This document shows positions 6,761 to 13,860 of a stretch of 20,631 nucleotides of DNA, piece after piece (within the stretch, counting starts at the first letter, position 1; each line of letters starts with the position of its first letter). A program made the translations under genes and the position numbers. The DNA comes from JAWLHJ01 sp039587535 (GTDB taxonomy: Bacteria; Gemmatimonadota; Gemmatimonadetes; Longimicrobiales; Gaopeijiaceae): NCBI GenBank assembly GCA_039587535.1, contig JBDHIF010000039.1, positions 1 through 20,631 on the forward strand. The letters are read 5' to 3'. The notes beneath the pieces are model-generated. The model was given only the letters and a program-made list of their open reading frames with translations. It had not been told where the DNA came from and made no database searches.

Positions 6761-8581
6761 TTACTGCTGCGCCTGAGCCGCCAATCCCCTCAGGGTCTGG
6801 GCGAGGCTGGCCAGCTTGTCCGCGTCGCCGCCCGCCTGGGCAGAGCGGATCTGGATGACGTCGGCCTCGATAGCCAGCGCCACTTCGTTAAGCTGATCGG
6901 CGGAGGCACCCCCGAGGACGCGCTCGACCTGCTGCGCCCGCTCGTCGCTGATCCTGTCCGCGCTCACCAGCTGGTCGAGGTATGACCGCGCCACGGGGAC
7001 CGCGGCCGGCCAGGTGAAGCGCGGCTGCATCTGCGCGTTGAACTCATCCAGGGTGGCGAGCTTTGCCGCCTCGATCTCGGCCTCGGAGAGGTGCTCGTTC
7101 GGCACGAGCTCGAACACGTCGATGCCCCGGGAGATCTCGGCGCCGTAGATGTACCCGTTGTACCAGTACGTGGACCAGTATCCACCGGTGTACAGCTCGC
7201 TGTCGCTCAGCGGCCCCCGGTCGAAGTAGGCGATCTCGTACGCGTTAGCGGGGTCGGTGAAGTCGAGCACGGAAACACCGCCCTGGTACCAGGCCTGGAC
7301 CATGATATCCCGACCGGGGACGGGGATCATGGAGCCGTTGTGGGCGACGCAGTTCTCCATCTCTCCCTGCGGCACCGGGAGCTTGTAGTATCCCGCCAGG
7401 ACCAGCTCACCGTCGTCCACCTGGAAGATCGCGTTCGCGCCCCAGGTATCCGGGTCGGTCGCACGGCAGCGGGGTGCCGATCCCCCACCCCACTCGTCCG
7501 TGAAGAGGATCTTGCTCGCGTCGTTGTTGAAGGTCGCCGAGTGCCAGTACGCGAAGTTGGGATCGAGGACTTCCTCGATGCGAACCGGATTCACGGGATC
7601 GCTGATGTCGAGCAGGATTCCGTTCCCGGCACAAGCACCGGCCGCCAGCCCGATTTCCGGATACGCGGTAATGTCGTGGCACTGGGTGGTACGGCGGGAC
7701 TCCTGGGTGCCCGGTCCGTGGTCACCGCCTCCCCACAGCCCAGCGATGTCACCCGTCTCGGCGTCCGCGAAGATGCGCGGGGTGTTGACGATCTCGGCCT
7801 GCTCCGGCGCCGCAAGAGGCACGCGCACGACTTCGATGCGGAAGAGCGCCGTGTTCTCGTCCTCTTCAGGCTCCGCGCTCACACAGCCCGGAAGCTCGTC
7901 GGCCGGGCGGACGCCACCTGTCCCCTGGATATAGATGTAGAGGTTGTTCGGGTCCGTGGGGTCTTCCACCAGAGTGTGCGTGTGGGAGCCACGGCAGGAC
8001 TGGACCGCCGCCACTTGACGGGGGTTGGCGAGGTCGGAGATGTCGAAGATCCGGACGCCGAGCATGCGGACGTCGCTCACCGTCTCCTCCACGCCTTCCA
8101 CGCCACAGTCGAGGCGCCCGCGATTCTCCTGCGCGGACATCACCAGGAGGTCGCCGTAGACGGAGACGTCGCCCTGACCGCCCGGACAGACCACCGCGAC
8201 CTCGAGCCGTGGGTTCGCAGGGTCGGAGATGTCGAAGACCTGGAACCCGTTGTAGTTGCCCTGGAAGAGCCGGTTACGCTGGAACGCCAGGTCCGTGTTG
8301 TTGAATCGCCCATCGAACGGAGTGTCGGGATTCCGGAAGCCCTCGGGCCGCTGCAGGCTGGTAATCTTCCGTAGATTCCAGATCGCCTCCTCGGCGTCGA
8401 GCCAACCAGCACGCAGACCGGGGCGAGGATCGTCGGGGTCCCAGGTCATCTGAGGCTCGCTGGACTGCATCTGAGCCTGAGCGGGCGCGAGCGGCAGGAC
8501 CACCGCAAGCAGAAGGAACGCGGCCGAAAGGTAGCGCGCGAGACCGGGCACAACCCGGCGAGGTGTAGCGGATATCGTCAT
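6761..8581 (-). CDS. Exported LVIVD-repeat beta-propeller protein
   Basis: A 606-residue secreted protein. Residues 1-37 form a Sec signal peptide (hydrophobic core YLSAAFLLLAVVLPLA, cleavage near AQAQ). Four LVIVD-type repeats follow: GFQVFDISDPANPRLEVAV (112-130), GVRIFDISDLANPRQVAAV (175-193), GILLDISDPVNPVRIEEV (321-338) and GVSVLDFTDPANAYEIAYF (435-453). GIDVFEL closes the propeller. Eight cysteines (132, 159, 196, 233, 301, 317, 372, 411) suggest disulfides. Histidines recur at comparable places: SHTHT, GDHGPG, QCHDI, YWHSAT, VAHNGS. The C-terminal 110 residues are helical and Ala/Gln-rich. The ATG at 8581 has GGAG nine bases upstream; the ATG at 8596 has none. It follows the DUF305 gene by 70 bases, probably as one transcript. 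The enzymatic or binding role is unknown. Confidence 0.87.
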   Translation of the reverse strand: MTISATPRRVVPGLARYLSAAFLLLAVVLPLAPAQAQMQSSEPQMTWDPDDPRPGLRAGWLDAEEAIWNLRKITSLQRPEGFRNPDTPFDGRFNNTDLAFQRNRLFQGNYNGFQVFDISDPANPRLEVAVVCPGGQGDVSVYGDLLVMSAQENRGRLDCGVEGVEETVSDVRMLGVRIFDISDLANPRQVAAVQSCRGSHTHTLVEDPTDPNNLYIYIQGTGGVRPADELPGCVSAEPEEDENTALFRIEVVRVPLAAPEQAEIVNTPRIFADAETGDIAGLWGGGDHGPGTQESRRTTQCHDITAYPEIGLAAGACAGNGILLDISDPVNPVRIEEVLDPNFAYWHSATFNNDASKILFTDEWGGGSAPRCRATDPDTWGANAIFQVDDGELVLAGYYKLPVPQGEMENCVAHNGSMIPVPGRDIMVQAWYQGGVSVLDFTDPANAYEIAYFDRGPLSDSELYTGGYWSTYWYNGYIYGAEISRGIDVFELVPNEHLSEAEIEAAKLATLDEFNAQMQPRFTWPAAVPVARSYLDQLVSADRISDERAQQVERVLGGASADQLNEVALAIEADVIQIRSAQAGGDADKLASLAQTLRGLAAQAQQ

Positions 8582-8590
8582 CTCGAACGT

Positions 8591-8594
8591 CTCC
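8591..8594 (-). promoter_or_regulatory. Ribosome binding site that decides the LVIVD gene start
   Basis: On the minus strand GGAG ends nine bases before the ATG at 8581. It lies inside the first codons of the alternative frame opened by the ATG at 8596, which has no Shine-Dalgarno sequence of its own. Confidence 0.4.
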
Positions 8595-8651
8595 ATTGAT
8601 GTACGTGCAGGGGGGTAGGAACAGCAGGTCTTGTCGGGATCGGCGAGCGGC

Positions 8652-9413
8652 TCAGCGCCAGGCCTCGAGTAGCTGGCGCATGCGGCGGATCTCGATTCCC
8701 TGGTCGGCATCGACTTCGCTGGCAAAATGGTAGACGATGCTCTCCTGGGCCGCACCCGGGGAGTTGTACAGATCCCGCACCATGGTGAGGGCTCCCTCAT
8801 GGTGTTGGATCATAAGCTCCAGGAAGAGGCGATCGAAGTCCCTTCCCTCCGCGCCTTCGAGCTGGGCCATCTGATCGGGCGTGAGCATCCCGGGCATCAT
8901 GTCGTGGCCCATGGATCCATGATCCATGGCGGCGTGGTCCATGGCCGCGCCGCGCTCCATGCCCGGCACCATGTGACGCCACTCCGGCACGTCGAGGTCG
9001 CGATCTCGCAACCAGCGCTCCATGAGTCCGATCTCATCCTTCTGGGAAATCTCCATGCGGAGTCCCATCTGCCGGATCGCCGGAGTCTCGGTTCGGTCCG
9101 AGATGAGGGCGGTCATCTCGAGGGCCTGGGCATGGTGGTGGATCATGCCCTGCATGAACGTGACGTCGGCCTCGGTGAAGGCCGTTCCCTCGACCTCGGC
9201 CAGCGACTGACCCGCGTACGCACGGGTGGACTCACCGGGTGCTCCGGCCTGGACCACGAGGGGACGCTCGCCCGCGGGAGCAGGGGTCGCCGCAGGATCC
9301 GACGCGGTAGAAGCGCCGCATGCGGCTGAGAACAGGAGTGAGGCCGCGGTGAATCCCCGTGTGACATGGGGAGCACCTCGGCGCCCGACGGTAGGGGCGT
9401 GCTTGCGCTTCAC
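8652..9413 (-). CDS. DUF305 family lipoprotein, probable copper-binding
   Basis: A 253-residue protein. A lipoprotein signal (TAASLLFSAAC, lipid cysteine 32) is followed by a disordered Ala/Pro linker. Two DUF305 (PF03713) half-domains each carry a signature: FMQGMIHHHAQALEM (about 86-100) and FLELMIQHHEGALTM (about 197-211). Between them lies a loop rich in Met and His, residues 148-182, with nine Met and three His (MDHAAMDHGSMGHDMMPGM). Known: DUF305 proteins have a ferritin-like helical fold, and the member CopM of Synechocystis binds copper. Inferred: copper binding on the outer face of a membrane. The GTG at 9413 is chosen because GGAG precedes it by six bases and a lipoprotein signal follows directly. 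The frame is open upstream but without signal or homology. It is the first gene of a pair with the LVIVD protein. Confidence 0.92.
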   Translation of the reverse strand: MKRKHAPTVGRRGAPHVTRGFTAASLLFSAACGASTASDPAATPAPAGERPLVVQAGAPGESTRAYAGQSLAEVEGTAFTEADVTFMQGMIHHHAQALEMTALISDRTETPAIRQMGLRMEISQKDEIGLMERWLRDRDLDVPEWRHMVPGMERGAAMDHAAMDHGSMGHDMMPGMLTPDQMAQLEGAEGRDFDRLFLELMIQHHEGALTMVRDLYNSPGAAQESIVYHFASEVDADQGIEIRRMRQLLEAWR

Positions 9414-9601
9414 GTTCGACTCCGGTGCTGCAGGTGGATACAGGCGAAAGATACACCCTTGCCCGCCCGGGGTCCCAGTGGTGGAAAGGGGAACGGGGCA
9501 CCTCCGCCGCCAACGGGAACGCAAGCGTCGTGTATGAACAATCTAACCTATTGCTTTAGCATGCCTTACGATGTCCGTCGTACAGCTTCACGAGGAGATA
9601 C
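9414..9601. promoter_or_regulatory. Divergent intergenic region between the DUF305 gene and the 9602 gene
   Basis: A 188-bp region between divergent starts, so it must hold promoters for both. The part 9536-9575 is clearly less G/C-rich than its surroundings and contains TTGCTTTAGCATGCCTTA, with a GCATGC palindrome. No -35/-10 pair fits well on either strand, so no exact promoter is claimed. Confidence 0.35.
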
Positions 9602-9868
9602 GTGGCCAAGAACAACCGTCAGCTGAGGAAAGAACGCCGTCTCGTACAGAGTGAGTCCCGCTGGATGCAGAAGGCGCTGTTCGCCCTCGGCAAAGCGGAA
9701 ACGGCACGAGAAAAGCTGGCCAAGGCCCGTAACGAAGAGCTGGAAGACCAGACGGTCGAGGTTGGGGAAAAGTCCATGACCCTCGACGCGCTCCGGGACG
9801 CCATCCAGGACAGGGTGGAGATGCCCGCCGCCGAAGTCCTTCAGGAAAGACGAGAGGTCACCCGCTGA
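9602..9868 (+). CDS. Small basic helical protein, function unknown
   Basis: An 88-residue protein that I do not recognise. The N-terminus is strongly basic (KNNRQLRKERR), and nearly the whole chain is predicted helical with many Lys, Arg, Glu and Ala. KALFALGKAETAREKLAKARNEE could form a coiled coil. There is no signal peptide, membrane helix or cysteine. The start is a GTG at 9602 preceded by GAGGAG with a four-base spacer, and codon use resembles its neighbours, so it is probably a real gene. It is divergent from the DUF305 gene and converges on hutI, ending 19 bases from that gene's stop. Binding to nucleic acid or ribosomes would suit the composition but is only a guess. Confidence 0.72.
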   Translation: MAKNNRQLRKERRLVQSESRWMQKALFALGKAETAREKLAKARNEELEDQTVEVGEKSMTLDALRDAIQDRVEMPAAEVLQERREVTR

Positions 9869-9887
9869 CCGACGTTTGAGGGCTGCA

Positions 9888-11087
9888 TCACGCCTCCCGC
9901 GTGACGCGACCACCACAAACCACCACCTCCACCGGGTCCCCACCCAGGGCCCAAGCGAGCTCGCGCTCGTCACGGTGGCGAAGGACCACGAGGTCCGCCC
10001 GGGCGCCAGGAGTCACCGCTCCGCGGTCCCCGAAGCCCAGCATCCGTGCCGCGTTCAAGGTGCAGGCCCTCAGGGCTTCATCCACCGTGAGTCCCAGCTT
10101 GCGCGTCGCCAACGCGACGACAAGGGGCATGGAATAACCCGGTGCGGAGCCGGGATTGTAGTTGGTGGCCACGACCACCCGCTCGGGGTTTCCACACGCG
10201 TCCACGAACGCCCGACCGTCTGCGTACCGGTCGTCCAGATGGAGACCGCAGAGTGGCAACAGGACACCGAAGCTCCGGGAAGCGGCGAGGACGTCGAGGG
10301 TCGCCCGCGAGCTGGCCTCCAGATGGTCGACGCTCACCGCGCCGTGGCCAGCCGCCCATTCCGTCATCCCAAGCGACGTGAACTGGTCAGCGTGCACCCG
10401 GAATGGGTGGCCTCGCTCCTCGGCCGCCTGGAACAGCCGCTCGCAGGCGTCCAGAGACCATGCCGCCGGCTCGCAGTAGGCGTCGATGGTGATGCCCGGG
10501 TGGGCGTCCGACACGGCAGGGAGGGTCTCCGCGACAGTGCGCTCGACGAATTCCGGAACGTCGGGATCCACGGCGTGCCCGAGGAGGGCCGTGGGCACCA
10601 CGGTCCCGGGAAAGCCCCCGGCTGCATCGGCGATGGCCCCCAGGGACTTGAGCTCGTCGGTGGTCGACAGCCCATAACCGGACTTCACCTCCACCGTCGT
10701 CGTCCCCGAGCGCAGCATGTCCGACAGGCGGGCGCCGAGAGAAGCGGCCAGCTCCTCCCGCGATGCCTTCCGAACCGACCGCACGGTGGACATGATCCCG
10801 CCGCCGGACTTCAGGGTCTCCACGTAGCTCGCGCCGGCCCGCAGGGCTTCGAACTCGTCCAGCCGGTCCCCCGCCCAGAGCGCGTGAGTGTGGCCGTCGA
10901 CGAACCCGGGCATGACAACCCTGCCCCGTACGTCGATCACCCGGGTCCCGGCAGGCGCTTCGAGATCGGGCGCAACGGCACGGATGGCGTCCCCGATGAC
11001 CAGCACGGAGGCGCGTTCCAGCGTCCCCTCCCCGGTCATGGTCACAACCCGGGCGTCCTTCAGGAGGAGCGCGGCCTCCTCCTTCAC
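9888..11087 (-). CDS. hutI: Imidazolonepropionase
   Basis: A 399-residue amidohydrolase that opens the ring of 4-imidazolone-5-propanoate to N-formimino-L-glutamate, the third step of histidine breakdown in the cytoplasm. Visible motifs are GFVDGHTHALWAGDR with metal ligands His66 and His68, TTTVEVKSGYGLS (substrate loop), HADQF with His232, VDHLE with His255, and ATNYNPGSAP. The last motif normally reads ATD-x-NPG, where the Asp is a metal ligand. Here position 309 is Asn (codon AAC), which could affect activity or mark a subfamily. The GTG start overlaps the hutG stop by four bases (GTGA), and no separate ribosome site is visible, so translation is probably coupled. It is the last gene of the operon. 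Length fits the family (about 400-420). Confidence 0.95.
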   Translation of the reverse strand: MKEEAALLLKDARVVTMTGEGTLERASVLVIGDAIRAVAPDLEAPAGTRVIDVRGRVVMPGFVDGHTHALWAGDRLDEFEALRAGASYVETLKSGGGIMSTVRSVRKASREELAASLGARLSDMLRSGTTTVEVKSGYGLSTTDELKSLGAIADAAGGFPGTVVPTALLGHAVDPDVPEFVERTVAETLPAVSDAHPGITIDAYCEPAAWSLDACERLFQAAEERGHPFRVHADQFTSLGMTEWAAGHGAVSVDHLEASSRATLDVLAASRSFGVLLPLCGLHLDDRYADGRAFVDACGNPERVVVATNYNPGSAPGYSMPLVVALATRKLGLTVDEALRACTLNAARMLGFGDRGAVTPGARADLVVLRHRDERELAWALGGDPVEVVVCGGRVTREA

Positions 11088-12052
11088 GAAGGCCGCGCCA
11101 TCAGTCCGGCCAGAAAGCGCAGGAACAGGTGCGCGGCCACCCGCGCGGTCCGGCCATCCAGGTCATGAGGAGGGGAAAGCTCCATGAAGTCGATCTGGAG
11201 CACGTTCTCCGTCCTCCCCGCCCGCTCGGCCAGGACCCCGACGGTGGACACGTCCAAGCCGTCCGGATTGACCGCGCTCACCCCCGGCGCCCAGGCCCCG
11301 TCCAGCGCATCCAGGTCGATGCTCACGAAGCCCGGCCCGCCGAAGGCCGCATGGAAGGCGGTGTCGAGGGCACCGCCCCGGCGGGCCGCTTCGACATCTA
11401 CCACGACCCCTCCCTTCCCCTCCAACCACCGCACGTGCTCCTCGGCGTGCACGAATCGGCCGGCCCCGAAAGTCACGAGCCGTCCGGGCTCCACCCACCC
11501 CTCCTGGATGAGGCTCCGAAACGGCATACCCGAGCCCGGCTCTTCACGAACGTCGAGGTGTGCGTCCACGTTGATGCCGCCGAGGCGCTCGTCAGGGAAG
11601 CGTTTCGACAGCGCGCGGACGGTGGGGAGGGTCAGATCGTGGCCGCCGCCCACGCACACCGGCAAAAAGCCGGCGTCGTGCACCGCGGAGAGGGCCCGAC
11701 CGACCCGCGCGTGGGTCTGGAGCAACGCCGCCTCGTCCCCACCCTGGACCGGCACGACGTCCCCGATGTCCACGACCTCGATGCCGAGGGCTCCCCTTCT
11801 CAGGAGGTCGTAGCCCGTTCCGTATCGGGCCAGAGCAGCCCGAAACGCCGTGGGTCCCGCCGCGGCCCCGGCCCGGCCACGGTTGAGGGCGATGCCGGTG
11901 TCGTCGGGGAGACCCACCAGAGCCACCGCCCCCTCGTGACCGGAGCCGTCGAGAAGTCGGCCTCGTGCATCCTCGCCGCGGAGAATCCCCGCCGCGAACC
12001 GCCCCGACCCCACCTCCGGCCACTGCGCGGGCACCACGTGCTCGAGGTCCAT
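11084..12052 (-). CDS. hutG: Formimidoylglutamase (arginase/agmatinase fold)
   Basis: A 322-residue ureohydrolase. The binuclear Mn site is complete: GGGHD (His138), NVDAHLDVR (Asp163, His165, Asp167) and SIDLDALD (Asp246, Asp248). In this operon the expected reaction is N-formimino-L-glutamate plus water to L-glutamate plus formamide, the last step of the four-enzyme route. Agmatinase and arginase share the fold, but the position between hutU and hutI makes formimidoylglutamase by far the best call. The ATG at 12052 overlaps the hutU stop (TGATG), and the stop overlaps the hutI start (GTGA). No independent ribosome site is visible, so re-initiation is likely. The frame is open upstream through hutU in another phase; that part has no homology. 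Confidence 0.93.
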   Translation of the reverse strand: MDLEHVVPAQWPEVGSGRFAAGILRGEDARGRLLDGSGHEGAVALVGLPDDTGIALNRGRAGAAAGPTAFRAALARYGTGYDLLRRGALGIEVVDIGDVVPVQGGDEAALLQTHARVGRALSAVHDAGFLPVCVGGGHDLTLPTVRALSKRFPDERLGGINVDAHLDVREEPGSGMPFRSLIQEGWVEPGRLVTFGAGRFVHAEEHVRWLEGKGGVVVDVEAARRGGALDTAFHAAFGGPGFVSIDLDALDGAWAPGVSAVNPDGLDVSTVGVLAERAGRTENVLQIDFMELSPPHDLDGRTARVAAHLFLRFLAGLMARPS

Positions 12053-13860
12053 CAGCCGGACATGGGGATGTCGACGTCCAGGGCGTCGGCACACCGCCGC
12101 GCCTCGCCGTATCCGGCGTCCACGTGCCTGAAGATCCCTGTCATGGGGTCGTTGCGGAGTACCCGCTCCAGACGCCGAGCCGCCTCGGGTGTGCCGTCGG
12201 CGACGACGACCTGCCCGGCGTGCTGCGAGTATCCGATCCCGACGCCTCCGCCGTGGTGGAAGCTCACCCAGCTGGCTCCGCTGGCCACGTTGACCATGGC
12301 GTTCAAGAGCGCCCAGTCGCTCACGGCGTCGGACCCGTCGAGCATCCCCTCGGTCTCGCGGTTCGGAGAGGCCACCGAACCGCAATCCAGGTGGTCCCTA
12401 CCGATGACGATGGGCGCGCGCACCTCCCCCGAAGCCACAAGATCGTTGAAGAGGAGGCCCGCCACGTCACGCTCTCCCAGGCCGAACCAGCAGATCCGCG
12501 CCGGCAGCCCCTGGAAGGAGAACGCCGGCTCACACTCGTCGAGATCCCCGGCAAGGAGTGCCTCCGGATGGCGGTGGCAGCTGAGGATCCAGCGGTGCAG
12601 GCGCTCGTTGTACCCTCCCCCATCGGCCGGGAAGCGGCGCAGCAGTTCCAGGTCGGTCCTGAAGATGTCCCTGGGATCCCCGGAGAGCGCCACCCAGCGG
12701 AACGGCCCTCGGCCCACGCAGAACTGAGGCCGAATGTAGGCGGGAACGAAGCCCGGGAAGGCGAAGGCGTTTTCGAAGCCCTCTTCCAGCGCCACCTGTC
12801 GGATGTTGTTGCCGTAGTCGAACGTCACCGCGCCCCGTTCCTGTAGGCGGACCATGAGCTCGACGTGGCGCTTCATGGTGTCCCTGGCCCGACGCTCATA
12901 GGAGGAGGGGTCGTCCTCGAGAAGGGCGAAGGCCTCTTCGAGGGTCGATCCGTCGGGCACGTAGCTTCGTGGGTCGTGCGCAGACGTCTGATCCGTGAGG
13001 GTATCCGGGACCACGTCACGGGCCAGGAGTCGCCGGAGAAGCTCGGTGGCGTTGCAGCACACTCCGACGGAGCGCCCCTTCCCAGCAGCCTTGAGTTCGA
13101 GGGCGCGATCGATGGCGCGGTCGAGCATGCCGTCCCTTCCCGACGCGTCGTCCCTGGGACCTGCCCCTTCCACCACCTCGTCGAGATACCGCTCCCGTAC
13201 CCTGCGGTCCAGGCGCGCCCGATCCACGTCGGCGATGAGACAGACCCCTCCATTCATGGTCACCGCCAACGGCTGGGCGCCTCCCATGCCTCCGCATCCA
13301 GCCGTCACGTTGAGCGTCCCCGCCAGCGTTCCACCGAAGTGTTGCCGGGCGCACTCGGCGAAGGTCTCGTAGGTCCCCTGGAGGATCCCCTGGGTCCCGA
13401 TGTAGATCCAGGAGCCAGCCGTCATCTGTCCGAACATCATCAAGCCGCGGGCGCACAGATCGTCGAAGTGCTCCTGGGTGGCCCAGTGGGGCACCAGGTT
13501 GCTGTTGGCGATGAGGACCCGGGGCGCATCGGTGTGGGTCCGAACGACGCCCACGGGCTTCCCCGACTGCACGAGGAGAGTCTCGTCCGGCGCCAATCGG
13601 CGGAGGGTCCGGACGATGGCGTCGAAGGCGTCCCAGCTACGGGCGGCCTGACCGCGCCCGCCGTACACCACGAGCTCGTCCGGGATCTCGGCGACCTCCG
13701 GATCCAGGTTGTTCATGAGCATCCGCATTGCCGCCTCCGCCTGCCACGTGGCGCAGGCCCGGTCGGCTCCTCGCGGCGCGCGGACCACGCGCGGGCCGGA
13801 CGGGCCGTCGGGCGTGGACGGGTCCTGGACGGCCCGCTCCTGGGAAGGTCGATCGGTCAT
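12052..13860 (-). CDS. hutU: Urocanate hydratase (urocanase)
   Basis: A 602-residue enzyme that converts urocanate to 4-imidazolone-5-propanoate using tightly bound NAD+ as an electrophile. Visible are the start of the conserved core at VRAPRGADRACATWQAEAAMRMLMNNLDPEVAE, the NAD-binding loop TAGCGGMGGAQPLAVTMNGG (about 186-205), and the signature FQGLPARICW with catalytic Cys457. The glycine-rich HHGGGVGIGYSQHAG lies at about 535-549. It is longer than the usual 550-560 residues, mainly through an N-terminal extension of about 24 residues and an insertion near 228-250. The ATG at 13860 overlaps the hutH stop (ATGA). An open frame extends upstream through hutH in another phase and was excluded. 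Confidence 0.97.
   Translation of the reverse strand: MTDRPSQERAVQDPSTPDGPSGPRVVRAPRGADRACATWQAEAAMRMLMNNLDPEVAEIPDELVVYGGRGQAARSWDAFDAIVRTLRRLAPDETLLVQSGKPVGVVRTHTDAPRVLIANSNLVPHWATQEHFDDLCARGLMMFGQMTAGSWIYIGTQGILQGTYETFAECARQHFGGTLAGTLNVTAGCGGMGGAQPLAVTMNGGVCLIADVDRARLDRRVRERYLDEVVEGAGPRDDASGRDGMLDRAIDRALELKAAGKGRSVGVCCNATELLRRLLARDVVPDTLTDQTSAHDPRSYVPDGSTLEEAFALLEDDPSSYERRARDTMKRHVELMVRLQERGAVTFDYGNNIRQVALEEGFENAFAFPGFVPAYIRPQFCVGRGPFRWVALSGDPRDIFRTDLELLRRFPADGGGYNERLHRWILSCHRHPEALLAGDLDECEPAFSFQGLPARICWFGLGERDVAGLLFNDLVASGEVRAPIVIGRDHLDCGSVASPNRETEGMLDGSDAVSDWALLNAMVNVASGASWVSFHHGGGVGIGYSQHAGQVVVADGTPEAARRLERVLRNDPMTGIFRHVDAGYGEARRCADALDVDIPMSG

Noticed and set aside
7091..8374. 427-codon plus-strand frame opposite the LVIVD gene
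   Set aside because: Complement of a strong gene; repeats of VEDV/VGDVE simply mirror the LVIVD repeats.
11129..12727. 532-codon plus-strand frame across hutG and hutU
   Set aside because: Antisense shadow with no domain; both sense genes have complete active sites.
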